From Pseudomonas flexibilis (GTDB lineage: Bacteria > Pseudomonadota > Gammaproteobacteria > Pseudomonadales > Pseudomonadaceae), in assembly GCF_000802425.1 (NCBI RefSeq), contig NZ_JRUD01000015.1, positions 54,269-118,268 on the forward strand: a DNA stretch of 64,000 bases, written 5' to 3'. The position numbers and the translations under genes were made by a program. Under the pieces are notes generated by a model. The model searched no databases and was not told where the DNA came from. It saw only the letters and a list, made by a program, of their open reading frames with translations. Shown here in pieces: positions 1 through 9,331 of this stretch (within the stretch, counting starts at the first letter, position 1; each line of letters opens with the position of its first letter).

Positions 1-1230
1 GACGGTCGCCTGTCCGGCCCCGAGCTGCTCGACGCGCTGATCCGCGGCCTGGTGGATTGCGGCTGCCAGGTCAGCAACCTGGGCATGGTGCCGACTCCGG
101 TGCTGTATTTCGCGACCAACACCCTGCCCGGCCGCACCGGCATCATGATCACCGGCAGCCACAACCCGCCGGACTACAACGGTTTCAAGATCGTGGTGGC
201 CGGCGACACCCTGGCCAACGAGCAGATCACCGCCCTCAAGACCCGTATCGACAGCGGTGACCTGGCCAGCGGCCAGGGCCGCGTGGAAGCGATCGACATC
301 CTGCCGGCCTATGTGGACTACATCCGCAATGATGTGAAGCTGGCGCGCCCCATGAAGGTGGTGATCGACTGCGGCAATGGCATCGGCGGCGTGGTGGCGC
401 AGGAATTGTTCGAAGCCATCGGCTGCACCGTCATCCCGCTGTTCTGCGAGGTGGACGGCACCTTCCCCAACCACCACCCGGACCCGAGCCATCGGGAAAA
501 CGTGGAAGACCTGATCGAGCGCGTACGCGCCGAACAGGCCGACCTGGGCCTGGCATTCGACGGCGACGCCGACCGCGTGGGGGTCATCACCGAGCGGGGC
601 AACATGATCTTCGCCGACCGCCTGCTGATGCTGTTCGCCCGTGACGTGCTGTCGCGCAACCCTGGCGCGGAAGTCATCTACGACGTGAAGTGCACCCGCC
701 ATGTGGCCGCGCAGGTGCGCAGCCACGGCGGCCAGCCGCGCATGTGGAAGACCGGCCACTCGCTGATCAAGAAGAAGATGCGCGAAACCGGCGCCCTGCT
801 GGGCGGCGAGATGAGCGGTCACATGTTCCTCAAGGAACGCTGGTTCGGCTTCGACGACGGCCTGTACAACGGTGCCCGTCTGGTGGAGATCCTCAGCCAT
901 CAGGCGCAGGCGGCCGATGAACTGTTCGCCGGCTTCCCGGGCGATCTGGCCACGCCGGAGATCAACGTTAAGGTCACCGACGAGAGCAAGTTCGGCATCA
1001 TTTCCGCCCTGCAGGCCGAGTCCGACTGGGGCGCCGACGCCGATGTGGCCACCCTGGACGGCGTGCGTGTGGATTACCCGCGCGGCTGGGGCCTGGTGCG
1101 CGCTTCGAACACCACACCGGTGCTGGTGCTGCGCTTCGAGGCGGAGAACGCCGAGGAACTGGCGCGCATCCAGGCGGTGTTCCGCGAACGCCTGCAACGC
1201 GTCGCCCCCGACCTGACGCTGCCTTTCTGA
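1..1230 (+). CDS. algC: Phosphomannomutase/phosphoglucomutase AlgC, 3' part
   Basis: The enzyme interconverts mannose-6-P and mannose-1-P, and glucose-6-P and glucose-1-P, feeding alginate, LPS and rhamnolipid synthesis in the cytoplasm. The frame is open from base 1, so about 55 N-terminal residues lie outside the window (409 residues seen, about 463 in P. aeruginosa). The phosphoserine loop TGSHNPPD is present, with the catalytic Ser at visible residue 53. The metal loop reads FDGDADR where P. aeruginosa has FDGDGDR, as I recall it. The sugar-binding GEMSGH and the C-terminal phosphate-binding RASNTTP are also present. argB follows 86 bp downstream with its own likely promoter. The identification is firm; only the start is missing. 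Confidence 0.97.
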   Translation, partial: DGRLSGPELLDALIRGLVDCGCQVSNLGMVPTPVLYFATNTLPGRTGIMITGSHNPPDYNGFKIVVAGDTLANEQITALKTRIDSGDLASGQGRVEAIDILPAYVDYIRNDVKLARPMKVVIDCGNGIGGVVAQELFEAIGCTVIPLFCEVDGTFPNHHPDPSHRENVEDLIERVRAEQADLGLAFDGDADRVGVITERGNMIFADRLLMLFARDVLSRNPGAEVIYDVKCTRHVAAQVRSHGGQPRMWKTGHSLIKKKMRETGALLGGEMSGHMFLKERWFGFDDGLYNGARLVEILSHQAQAADELFAGFPGDLATPEINVKVTDESKFGIISALQAESDWGADADVATLDGVRVDYPRGWGLVRASNTTPVLVLRFEAENAEELARIQAVFRERLQRVAPDLTLPF

Positions 1231-1240
1231 GGCGGCGTCG

Positions 1241-1270
1241 CTGACTTTTCCCGACACCCTGGCGTCTAAT
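1241..1270 (+). promoter_or_regulatory. Putative sigma-70 promoter for argB
   Basis: CTGACT at 1241-1246 and TCTAAT at 1265-1270 are separated by 18 bp and resemble -35 and -10 boxes. They lie in the algC-argB gap, 46 bp before the argB start. This is a prediction by eye. Confidence 0.4.
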
Positions 1271-1295
1271 TGCCGTTATTCGCCCCCTACCCTGA

Positions 1296-2219
<924 letters not shown>

Positions 2220-2233
2220 GGCGGTCGGAATGC

Positions 2234-2263
2234 AAAAAGGGGAGCCCGAGGGCTCCCCTTTTT
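2234..2263. terminator. Bidirectional intrinsic terminator after argB
   Basis: A perfect GC-rich stem (GGGGAGCCC with a GAG loop) is flanked by A5 on the left and T5 on the right, so it can end argB on the plus strand and read-through from the minus-strand gene that stops at 2390. Confidence 0.9.
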
Positions 2264-2273
2264 CATGTGGACC

Positions 2274-2296
2274 GTGGGAGCGAATTCATTCGCGAG
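2274..2296. repeat. REP-like short palindrome
   Basis: GTGGGAGCGAATTCATTCGC is the common Pseudomonas intergenic REP-like motif (GGAGCGA...TCGCGAG). Related copies occur at 14958 and, in the opposite direction, at 34878. Confidence 0.6.
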
Positions 2297-2327
2297 CCTT
2301 TGGCTTCGGCCTGCGCCGAAACGCCTA

Positions 2328-2388
2328 GTAGGGTGGACAACGTTTTTCATTGTCCACCAACGCGCCGGCACGGCGCCGATCGCCCTAC
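2328..2388. repeat. Dispersed palindromic repeat, short copy
   Basis: It begins GTAGGGTGGACAACG, contains TTGTCC and CGCGCCGGCACGGCGC, and ends GCCCTAC, forming an imperfect inverted repeat. The same modules occur in the same order at 8412-8496. The right end lies one base from the stop codon of the minus-strand DUF3360 gene. Confidence 0.65.
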
Positions 2389-2389
2389 A

Positions 2390-3865
2390 TTACGCGCCCA
2401 GGCTGCGGAACGATTCCACCAGTGCCGGCACGCCCGGGAACATGCCGATGGCGGCCATCACGCCGCAGAGTACGGCAAACATCACCAGCGGGATGATCCA
2501 GCGCTGCAGATGGCCCAGGCCCTGGCCGCGCTCCTTGTCGCCGATCAGCCCGAGGTTGTCGAGCAGCACGGTCAGCGACCAGCCGAACACCGGGTTCACC
2601 AGCGCCGAGGAGAAGATCACGATGGCCGCCGACTGCGAGGTCTTGCCCTCGCGGGTCATCTGCATGCCGGCTTCCAGCAGCGGCAGGAACACGCCGACCA
2701 TCAGCGCCACGCTGAGCACCGGCGGCCAGATCGCCAGGTCCATCGGGTAGCCCCACAGCGCCGCCACCACGCACAGCAGGCCGGTGAGGATCGCCCCGGC
2801 CGGGATGGGCCGCTTGGCGATGGCCGCCGGCACCATGTAGGTGCCCCAGGACGAGGCCAGGTTGCCGCCGCCCAGCGCGGTGCCGACCGCCTGGCGCGCG
2901 GCGGCGACGCACATGGTGTCGTCGATGTTCATCAGCACCTTCTGCGCCTTGTGGGGGTAGTTGAGCTGCTGGAAGATGCGATGGCCGAGGAAGTCCGGCG
3001 ACCACATGGCCACCGCCAGCACGGCGAACGGCGCCACGGCGACGAAATGCTCCAGCTGCGGCAGGCCGAGCTGCCAGCCGCTGTTCTCGCCCCACCAGTA
3101 CATGGGGTTGAGGTTGGGAATGCCCGGTTCGGTATGGAATTCGAACGGCGCGCCCAGGGCGAAGGCGATCAGCGCCGCCATCGCGCAACCCAGCGGAATC
3201 GCCAGCCAGCGCGCGCGCAGGTGTTCGAGGTAGGCATACAGCACGATGGTGGCCAGCACCACCACGAAGGCCAGGTAGCCCATGTCGAAGCCATTGGCCC
3301 AGGCGAACAGCGACTTGATCTGCGAGGTCATGCCGATGAAGCCCAGGTAGAGCAGCAGGCCACCACACACGCCGTCGCTGGTCAGCCGCGCCAGCAGGCT
3401 GCCGCCGCGCAGCACGCCGAGCAGAAAGCCCAGCACGCCGACCATGATGCCCAGCGCCATGGGGTGGCCGCCGGAGGCGACGATCAGCGGGATCAGCGGA
3501 ATCAGCGGCCCGTGGGTGCCGGCCAGGTTGGCGGTGGGAATCAGGAAGCCGGAGAACAGCACCACGAACAGCAGCGCGGCGATCAGCATCTCGTAGCGCA
3601 CGTTCTCGATGACGAAGTCGTTGGACAGGCCCAGCGGCCCGGCGAAGGCGGCGACCACCGCGGCGACCATGACGATCTTGCCGATGGTGGCGGCCATCGC
3701 CGGCACCCAGTCCTCGTACTCGAAGCGGTAGTCGCGGAAGGGCAGGTTGGGCCGCCAGCGCCGCGGCGCCATGATGGTCAGCTCGTGCTCCAGGTAGTCC
3801 GCCCGCCGGGCGAACGCCGTGCTGGGCTTGTGGAGCGCCTGATAGCTCTGGGTCTTGTCGTTCAT
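2390..3865 (-). CDS. DUF3360-type polytopic membrane protein
   Basis: This 491-residue inner-membrane protein has about 11-13 hydrophobic segments starting near residue 55, after a soluble N-terminal stretch. Its length and sequence style (RRWRPNLPFRDYRFE before the first membrane span, then GPLIPLIPLI) match my memory of DUF3360, a family distantly like SulP and nucleobase permeases of the APC superfamily. Substrate is unknown. Start 3865 (MNDKTQ) is preferred because GGACTCCG lies upstream; 3883 has no ribosome site. It stands alone between argB and pyrE. A transporter role is inference; the DUF assignment is moderately sure. Confidence 0.75.
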   Translation of the reverse strand: MNDKTQSYQALHKPSTAFARRADYLEHELTIMAPRRWRPNLPFRDYRFEYEDWVPAMAATIGKIVMVAAVVAAFAGPLGLSNDFVIENVRYEMLIAALLFVVLFSGFLIPTANLAGTHGPLIPLIPLIVASGGHPMALGIMVGVLGFLLGVLRGGSLLARLTSDGVCGGLLLYLGFIGMTSQIKSLFAWANGFDMGYLAFVVVLATIVLYAYLEHLRARWLAIPLGCAMAALIAFALGAPFEFHTEPGIPNLNPMYWWGENSGWQLGLPQLEHFVAVAPFAVLAVAMWSPDFLGHRIFQQLNYPHKAQKVLMNIDDTMCVAAARQAVGTALGGGNLASSWGTYMVPAAIAKRPIPAGAILTGLLCVVAALWGYPMDLAIWPPVLSVALMVGVFLPLLEAGMQMTREGKTSQSAAIVIFSSALVNPVFGWSLTVLLDNLGLIGDKERGQGLGHLQRWIIPLVMFAVLCGVMAAIGMFPGVPALVESFRSLGA

Positions 3866-4111
3866 ATCGGAGTCCGCGCGCATACAAAAAGCGCGCGCAA
3901 GATACAGGTCGTGGCGGCAATCCTCGCCCCGACCATTACCCTATTGTGAGCGGACGGCGTTTTTTGCTAGCGCCGCCACCCTAACCGCGTTGCGCGCCCC
4001 TGTAGCGGGGAGTGAGGGCTCTTGCGCTTGGAAGCGCACGGCGCCGGGACGCGCGCCCCGGCACCGGCATTTCGGACGAGCGGGCGCGTGTCCGGATGAC
4101 AGGCGGCCTGC

Positions 4112-4753
4112 TCAGACGCCGTATTGCGCGCGGTAGGCTTCCACCGCCGGCAGGTACTGTTTGAGCTGGGCGTCGCCGGCCAGGTATTCGAGCACCTGCT
4201 CCAGCGAAACGATGCTGACCACCGGCATGCCGAAGTCGCGTTCGACTTCCTGGATCGCCGACAGCTCGCCCTGGCCGCGCTCCTGGCGGTTGAGGGCGAT
4301 CAGCACGCCGGCCGGCGTAGCGCCCTGGGCCTTGATGATCTGCATGACCTCGCGAATGGCGGTGCCGGCGGTGATCACGTCGTCGATGATCAGTACGCGG
4401 CCCTGCAGCGGCGCACCCACCAGGGTGCCGCCTTCGCCATGGTCCTTGGCTTCCTTGCGGTTGAAGCACCAGGGCAGGTCACGGTCGTGTTGCTCGGCCA
4501 GCGCCACGGCGGTGGCCGCCGCCAGGGGAATGCCCTTGTAGGCCGGCCCGAACAGCACGTCGAAGGCCAGGCCGCTGTCGACCACGGCCTCGGCGTAGAA
4601 CCGCCCCAGCTGGGCCAGCGCGGCGCCGCTGTTGAACAGCCCGGCATTGAAGAAGTAGGGGCTGGTGCGCCCGGACTTGAGGGTGAACTCGCCGAAACGC
4701 AGAACACCGCGCTCGATGGCAAAACGAATGAAGTCGCGCTGATACGCCTGCAT
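4112..4753 (-). CDS. pyrE: Orotate phosphoribosyltransferase PyrE
   Basis: PyrE joins orotate and PRPP to give OMP in pyrimidine synthesis. The 213 residues equal the Pseudomonas length and include the PRPP-binding loop [13 protein letters not shown] around residue 120 and the catalytic-loop segment [11 protein letters not shown]. The frame is open to 4888, but ATG 4753 ([11 protein letters not shown]) is the family start. It is divergent from crc across 233 bp, the pyrE-crc arrangement normal for Pseudomonas. Confidence 0.98.
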   Translation of the reverse strand: MQAYQRDFIRFAIERGVLRFGEFTLKSGRTSPYFFNAGLFNSGAALAQLGRFYAEAVVDSGLAFDVLFGPAYKGIPLAAATAVALAEQHDRDLPWCFNRKEAKDHGEGGTLVGAPLQGRVLIIDDVITAGTAIREVMQIIKAQGATPAGVLIALNRQERGQGELSAIQEVERDFGMPVVSIVSLEQVLEYLAGDAQLKQYLPAVEAYRAQYGV

Positions 4754-4878
4754 GAGGAAATCCGAAGTTGGCCGGTTGCAAACGCGCGGCATGATACACC
4801 CGCGCCGCGCCCGCCGCATTTGCAGGCGCCGGCTGCGCTCCGGCGTCAGGCAGTGATAAGATTCGCGGCATCTTGCCG

Positions 4879-4900
4879 ACCGGCTCACGAAGCCGGTTTT
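4879..4900 (+). promoter_or_regulatory. Hairpin with T-run in the crc leader
   Basis: ACCGGCT, loop CACGA, AGCCGGT, then TTTT form a small terminator-like hairpin about 90 bp upstream of crc on the crc strand. A second perfect stem, GAACCGCT/AGCGGTTC, follows at 4913-4932. They could be an attenuator if transcription starts upstream of them; no promoter was identified. Confidence 0.35.
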
Positions 4901-4986
4901 CTGTGAACACCTGAACCGCTTATCCAGCGGTTCCCCGGGGCCGGAATCCGTTTCCGCTCGCCCCCGCCCTACCTATTGGGATACCT

Positions 4987-5766
4987 ATGCGGATCATCAA
5001 CCTGAACGTGAATGGCATTCAGGCAGCCGCCGAACGTGGCCTGCTCAGCTGGCTGCAGGCCCAGAATGCAGACGTGATCTGCCTGCAGGACACGCGCGCC
5101 TCCGCCTACGAGCTCGAAGACCCGGCCTTCCAGCTGGATGGCTACTACCTGTACGCCGCCGAAGCGGAAGTGCCCAGCCAGGGTGGCGTGGCGATCTATT
5201 CGCGCCTGCAGCCCAAGGCGGTGATCAGCGGCCTGGGCTTCGAGCTGTGCGACCGCTACGGACGCTACCTGCAGGCGGACTTCGACAAGCTGAGCATCGC
5301 CAGCCTGCTGCTGCCCAGCGGGCATGGCGGCGACGAGCAGCTGAACCAGAAGTTCAAGTTCATGGAAGACTTCGCCCATTACCTCGACAAGCAGCGCCGC
5401 AAGCGCCGCGAGTACCTGTATTGCGGCTCGCTGTTCCTGGCGCACCAGAAGCTGGACGTGAAGAACTGGCGCGACTGCCAGCAGCTGCCCGGTTTCCTGC
5501 CGCCCGAGCGCGCCTGGATGGACCAGGTGCTGGGCACCATGGGCTATGTGGACGCACTGCGCGAGGTCAGCCGCGAGGGCGATCTGTACAGCTGGTGGCC
5601 GGACAGCGAGCAGGCCGAGACGCTCAACCTTGGTTGGCGCCTGGACTACCAGCTGCTGACTCCCGGCATGCGCCGCTTCGTGCGCGCGGCCAAGCTGCCT
5701 CGCCAGCCGCGCTTTTCCCAGCACGCACCGCTGACCGTCGATTACGACTGGCTGCTGAGCGTCTGA
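4987..5766 (+). CDS. crc: Catabolite repression control protein Crc
   Basis: Crc works with Hfq to repress translation of catabolic mRNAs when preferred carbon sources are present; the CrcZ-type RNAs relieve this. The protein has 259 residues, identical in length to P. aeruginosa Crc, and begins MRIINLNVNGIQAAAERG. It has an exonuclease III/endonuclease-phosphatase fold, but the family is not known as a nuclease. The ATG at 4987 follows TTGGGATACCT. A terminator follows 15 bp after the stop. Confidence 0.98.
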   Translation: MRIINLNVNGIQAAAERGLLSWLQAQNADVICLQDTRASAYELEDPAFQLDGYYLYAAEAEVPSQGGVAIYSRLQPKAVISGLGFELCDRYGRYLQADFDKLSIASLLLPSGHGGDEQLNQKFKFMEDFAHYLDKQRRKRREYLYCGSLFLAHQKLDVKNWRDCQQLPGFLPPERAWMDQVLGTMGYVDALREVSREGDLYSWWPDSEQAETLNLGWRLDYQLLTPGMRRFVRAAKLPRQPRFSQHAPLTVDYDWLLSV

Positions 5767-5781
5767 GCCTCAGCCCACCTG

Positions 5782-5810
5782 AAACGCCGCCTGTTCATGC
5801 GGCGTTTTTT
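5782..5810 (+). terminator. Intrinsic terminator after crc
   Basis: Stem AAACGCCGC / GCGGCGTTT with an 8-nt loop, followed by a run of T to 5810. Confidence 0.9.
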
Positions 5811-5970
5811 CTGGATTTCATCTATTCCGAAACTGCGTTTCGCCTGGCGGACGCCATTCAAGCTGAACATTGCTCGGCCGATATCGCCCACAAATGCGGC
5901 GAAAAGCTGGCGCCAAGAATAATTCTCCAGCTCTGCCCTTCCGCCGATACCCGGAACTCTGGAGATTTGA

Positions 5971-7890
5971 ATGTTGAACTGGTTTGGAAACCTGAGCGTG
6001 AGTCGCAAGCTGGGACTGGGCTTTGGCCTCGTGCTGATATTCACCCTGGCCCTGGCGCTGATCGGCTGGAACAGCCTGAGCAATATGATTCAGCGCAGCG
6101 ACCGCATGGTGCTGGTTACCGACATCGGCGCCGCCACCAACCGGGTGCAGATCAGCCGCCTGGAGTACATGCTCACCGACGGCGACGAGCAGGCGGCACG
6201 CACCGCGCAGGCCGACCTGAAGGCGCTGCGCGACCTTCACGAACGCTTCCTGAAAATCGCTGTTTCCCCTTCTGACATCCGGCTGCTCAAGGACATGACC
6301 AACGGGATCACCGGCTATCAGCAGGCTCTGGAACAGATGCTGGCCGCCGTCGCCAGCACCCAGTCCGCACGGCGGGACATGATTGCCCAAGGCAACCTGG
6401 TGGTTGGTCGCATCAATGCGGTGCGTGCCCGCATCGATGAGCAGGAGTCCGCTGATCAGCGCGCCCGCCTGTTCCAGGCATTCACGGGTTTCAACGATCA
6501 GATGCTGGTGACCCGCTACGAGGTGCGTGGTTTCATGATGACCGGTTCGGCCGATCGCGAGCGCACCCTGGACAACCAGATGAAGACCACGTTGGCCTCC
6601 CTGGAACAGATCGAGCCGTTATTCGTGCGCCTATTCCCCACCGACCTGCAGCAACTCAAGAGCGCACTGCAGGGTTACTTCGCCTCGCTGGACGACTACA
6701 AGCGTAGCCTGCGCGCCATGAAGGAGATCGGCCCGCGCATGACTGAGCATGCCAACGGACTGTTGCACCTGACCGAGCAGTTGCAACAGAACCAGATGGT
6801 CCATCGTGACAACGACAGCAATCAGGCACGCCTGCTGCAAATCAGCGGCGCGCTGGGTGCGCTGCTGCTCAGCCTGCTTGCGGCCGTGGTGATCACCCGC
6901 CAGATCACCCAGCCCCTGCAGGAGACCCTGGAGATCGCCCGCCGCATCGCCGACGGCGATCTGACCAGCGATGCCCGCATTACCCGCCGTGACGAGCTAG
7001 GTGTCCTGCAGCAGGGTATCCAGGACATGGCCGGCACGCTGCGCGAGCTGATCGGTCGTATTCGCGACAGCGCCACGCAGATTGCCAGCTCCGCCGAGGA
7101 ATTGTCGGTGGTAACCGAGCAGACCAGCACCGGCGTCGGCAAACAGAAGACCGAGACCGATCAGGTGGCCACCGCGATGCACGAGATGTCCGCCACCGTG
7201 CAGGACGTGGCGCGCAACGCCGAACTGGCGGCCAGGGCAGCCAACGAAGCGGACAACCAGGCCCGCGAAGGCGACCGGGTGGTCAACGAGGTCGTCGCGC
7301 AGATCGAGCGCCTGGCCGGCGAGGTCAATCGTTCGACCGAGGCCATGGCCCAGCTGGAGCATGAAAGCAACAAGATCGGCAGCGTCATGGACGTGATCAA
7401 GGCGGTCGCCGAACAGACCAACCTGCTGGCACTCAACGCCGCCATCGAGGCCGCGCGGGCTGGTGAAGCCGGACGCGGCTTCGCCGTGGTCGCCGACGAG
7501 GTGCGCACCCTGGCGCAGCGCACCCAGCAGTCCACCGAGGAGATCGAGGAGCTGGTCGCCGGCCTGCAGAACGGTACGCAGCGGGTCGCCAGCAGCCTGC
7601 ACAGCAGCCACAGCCTGGCCGGCAGCAGCGTGGAGCTGACCCGCAAGGCCGGTGCCGCGCTGGGCAGCATCAACAAGGGTGTCTCCAATATCCAGTCGAT
7701 GAACCAGCAGATTGCCGCCGCCGCGGAGCAGCAGAGCGTGGTGGCCGAGCAGATCAGCCGCAGCGTGATCAGCGTGCGCGACGTGACCGAGCAGACCACC
7801 GTCGCCTCGCAGGAAATCGCCAAGTCGAGTACCGAGCTGGCGCGCCTGGGCAACCAGCTGACCGCGATGGTCAGCCGCTTCCGCATCTGA
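5971..7890 (+). CDS. Methyl-accepting chemotaxis protein, HBM sensor type (McpS-like)
   Basis: A 639-residue chemoreceptor, the same length as P. putida McpS. TM1 spans about residues 13-32, a roughly 255-residue all-helical periplasmic region follows, TM2 is around 288-310, then a HAMP domain and a cytoplasmic coiled coil. The signalling tip carries [19 protein letters not shown] and [10 protein letters not shown]. The helical periplasmic region with repeated Leu/Gln heptads fits the helical bimodular (HBM) sensor, which in McpS binds TCA intermediates; the ligand here is not proven. There is no CheB/CheR-docking pentapeptide at the C terminus (ends SRFRI). Monocistronic, with a strong terminator after it. 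Confidence 0.93.
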   Translation: MLNWFGNLSVSRKLGLGFGLVLIFTLALALIGWNSLSNMIQRSDRMVLVTDIGAATNRVQISRLEYMLTDGDEQAARTAQADLKALRDLHERFLKIAVSPSDIRLLKDMTNGITGYQQALEQMLAAVASTQSARRDMIAQGNLVVGRINAVRARIDEQESADQRARLFQAFTGFNDQMLVTRYEVRGFMMTGSADRERTLDNQMKTTLASLEQIEPLFVRLFPTDLQQLKSALQGYFASLDDYKRSLRAMKEIGPRMTEHANGLLHLTEQLQQNQMVHRDNDSNQARLLQISGALGALLLSLLAAVVITRQITQPLQETLEIARRIADGDLTSDARITRRDELGVLQQGIQDMAGTLRELIGRIRDSATQIASSAEELSVVTEQTSTGVGKQKTETDQVATAMHEMSATVQDVARNAELAARAANEADNQAREGDRVVNEVVAQIERLAGEVNRSTEAMAQLEHESNKIGSVMDVIKAVAEQTNLLALNAAIEAARAGEAGRGFAVVADEVRTLAQRTQQSTEEIEELVAGLQNGTQRVASSLHSSHSLAGSSVELTRKAGAALGSINKGVSNIQSMNQQIAAAAEQQSVVAEQISRSVISVRDVTEQTTVASQEIAKSSTELARLGNQLTAMVSRFRI

Positions 7891-7909
7891 TCGCACGCCG
7901 ACACTCTGG

Positions 7910-7943
7910 AAAAACGCCGCGCCCCTCGGAGCGCGGCGTTTTT
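7910..7943. terminator. Bidirectional terminator between chemoreceptor gene and yegP
   Basis: A 13-bp perfect stem (AAAAACGCCGCGC / GCGCGGCGTTTTT) with an 8-nt loop separates two convergent genes. Confidence 0.92.
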
Positions 7944-7957
7944 CATTCACAGCCTGC

Positions 7958-8293
7958 TCACAGGTCCTCGGTCAGCAGGGCCTCGGGCGCATAGCGGCGG
8001 ACCGATTCGCAGCCCTGTTCGGCGCTGGCCAGGCTGGCGTACATCTGGCTCTGGCCGACCACCTGGCCGTTGCTGGCCTTGAGCACGAAGTAGTGCTTGC
8101 CGTTGCTGCTCTCCTTCACTTCGAACGCGCCGTCGCGCTTGGCGTTGCGGCGCACGGAATCGATGCCGTTGAGCGCCGAGTCGCGTGCCTTGTACTGTTC
8201 GCTGGAGAGGATGACCTGGCCGTTGCTGGCCAGCAGATTGAAGTGGAACTGGCCATTGCTGACCTTCTTCAGATGGAACTTGCCGGGCGGCAT
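7958..8293 (-). CDS. YegP-like protein with two DUF1508 repeats
   Basis: This 111-residue cytoplasmic protein consists of two DUF1508 repeats, each with the core SNGxxxF-LxASNGQVxxxSxxY: residues about 5-50 (SNGQFHFNLLASNGQV) and 55-100 (SNGKHYFVLKASNGQV). Function is unknown. ATG 8293 has an excellent AGGAGGT ribosome site 7 bp upstream, which fixes the start against the longer frame open to 8377. It is followed on the same strand by nothing obvious and lies near rpiA, as in P. aeruginosa. Confidence 0.92.
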   Translation of the reverse strand: MPPGKFHLKKVSNGQFHFNLLASNGQVILSSEQYKARDSALNGIDSVRRNAKRDGAFEVKESSNGKHYFVLKASNGQVVGQSQMYASLASAEQGCESVRRYAPEALLTEDL

Positions 8294-8411
8294 GGCGACA
8301 CCTCCTGTGCTGTGTGCCTGCCAACAAGCGTAGGCCGCTTCGCGCACGGCTGCGTTTCGTCGGTAGCAGCCGGCCACGGTGGCCCTAACGTTGCGCGGTG
8401 GGGGCGCAGCA

Positions 8412-8496
8412 CCGTAGGGTGGACAACGTTTTCCTTGTCCGCCATCGCGCCGGCACGGCGCGCTGCTGGATCGATGAAGCGCGATCCACCCTACGG
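8412..8496. repeat. Dispersed palindromic repeat, long copy
   Basis: An 85-bp element is bounded by perfect 12-bp inverted repeats (CCGTAGGGTGGA at 8412-8423, TCCACCCTACGG at 8485-8496). Internally it carries GACAACGTTTTCCTTGTC and CGCGCCGGCACGGCGCG. It shares the left end and middle with the shorter element at 2328-2388. It lies between yegP and rpiA, ending 12 bp beyond the rpiA stop. Confidence 0.75.
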
Positions 8497-8508
8497 CAGG
8501 CCCGGCGT

Positions 8509-9183
8509 TCAGGTCCGGGTCAGGGTCTGCACGCCGGTCGGAGTGCCGAGCAGCAGCAGGTCGGCCGGGCGCGCGGCGAACAGGCCGTTGGTGACCACGC
8601 CGACGATGGCATTGATGTCGGCTTCCAGCTTCACCGCATCAAGAATGTGCAGGTTGTGCACATCGAGAATCACGTTGCCGTTGTCGGTCAATACACCCTC
8701 GCGGTACACCGGGTCGCCGCCCAGCTTGACCAGCTGACGCGCCACATGGCTGCGCGCCATGGGAATCACCTCCACCGGCAGCGGGAAGTTGCCCAGCACC
8801 GGCACCCGCTTGCTGGCGTCGGCGATGCAGATGAAGGTGCGCGCCACGGCGGCGACGATCTTCTCGCGGGTCAGCGCCGCGCCGCCGCCCTTGATCAGCT
8901 CCAGGCGGTCGTTGGCCTCGTCGGCGCCATCGACGTAGAACTCCAGCTCGGCCACCGAATTGAGGTCGTACACCGGAATGCCATGATTCTTCAGGCGCTG
9001 GGCGGTGGCTTCCGAGCTGGCCACCGCGCCGTCGAAGTCCATCTTGTGGCGCGCCAGGGCGTCGATGAAGAAGTTGGCGGTGGAGCCGGTGCCCACGCCG
9101 ATCACGCTGTTGCGTTCGAGGCGGGGAAGAATGTGATCGACAGCGGCCTGGGCCACGGCCTGCTTGAGCTGATCCTGGGTCAT
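8509..9183 (-). CDS. rpiA: Ribose-5-phosphate isomerase A
   Basis: RpiA interconverts ribose-5-P and ribulose-5-P in the pentose phosphate pathway. The 224 residues match the family. Visible signatures are the phosphate loop [10 protein letters not shown] near residue 31, the active-site segment DGADEAND (about residues 85-92), the KGGGAAL loop around 98, and the glycine/aspartate stretch near the C terminus. ATG 9183 gives the usual [11 protein letters not shown] start. It is divergent from ilvA across 148 bp. Confidence 0.98.
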   Translation of the reverse strand: MTQDQLKQAVAQAAVDHILPRLERNSVIGVGTGSTANFFIDALARHKMDFDGAVASSEATAQRLKNHGIPVYDLNSVAELEFYVDGADEANDRLELIKGGGAALTREKIVAAVARTFICIADASKRVPVLGNFPLPVEVIPMARSHVARQLVKLGGDPVYREGVLTDNGNVILDVHNLHILDAVKLEADINAIVGVVTNGLFAARPADLLLLGTPTGVQTLTRT

Positions 9184-9218
9184 CGCGAGGTGCCTGGGGG
9201 AGAGACGGGAGGGCGCGG

Positions 9219-9224
9219 ATTATA
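9219..9224 (-). promoter_or_regulatory. Consensus -10 box for rpiA
   Basis: The minus strand reads TATAAT, a perfect -10 hexamer, 36 bp before the rpiA start codon. No good -35 hexamer is seen 17 bp further upstream. Confidence 0.4.
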
Positions 9225-9331
9225 CCCCCAAGTCCACGGCGGGCGAGGAGCCGGCCGGCGCGGACGGTGCGTCCGACGAAGCGGAGGAGTAGACTTCCCG
9301 GCTCCCGCAACCGCCGCTCAAGACCGCCACG

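Noticed and set aside
4043..4062. GCCGGG/CCCGGC stem as a pyrE terminator
   Set aside because: No T-run follows on either strand, so it is just GC-rich complementarity.
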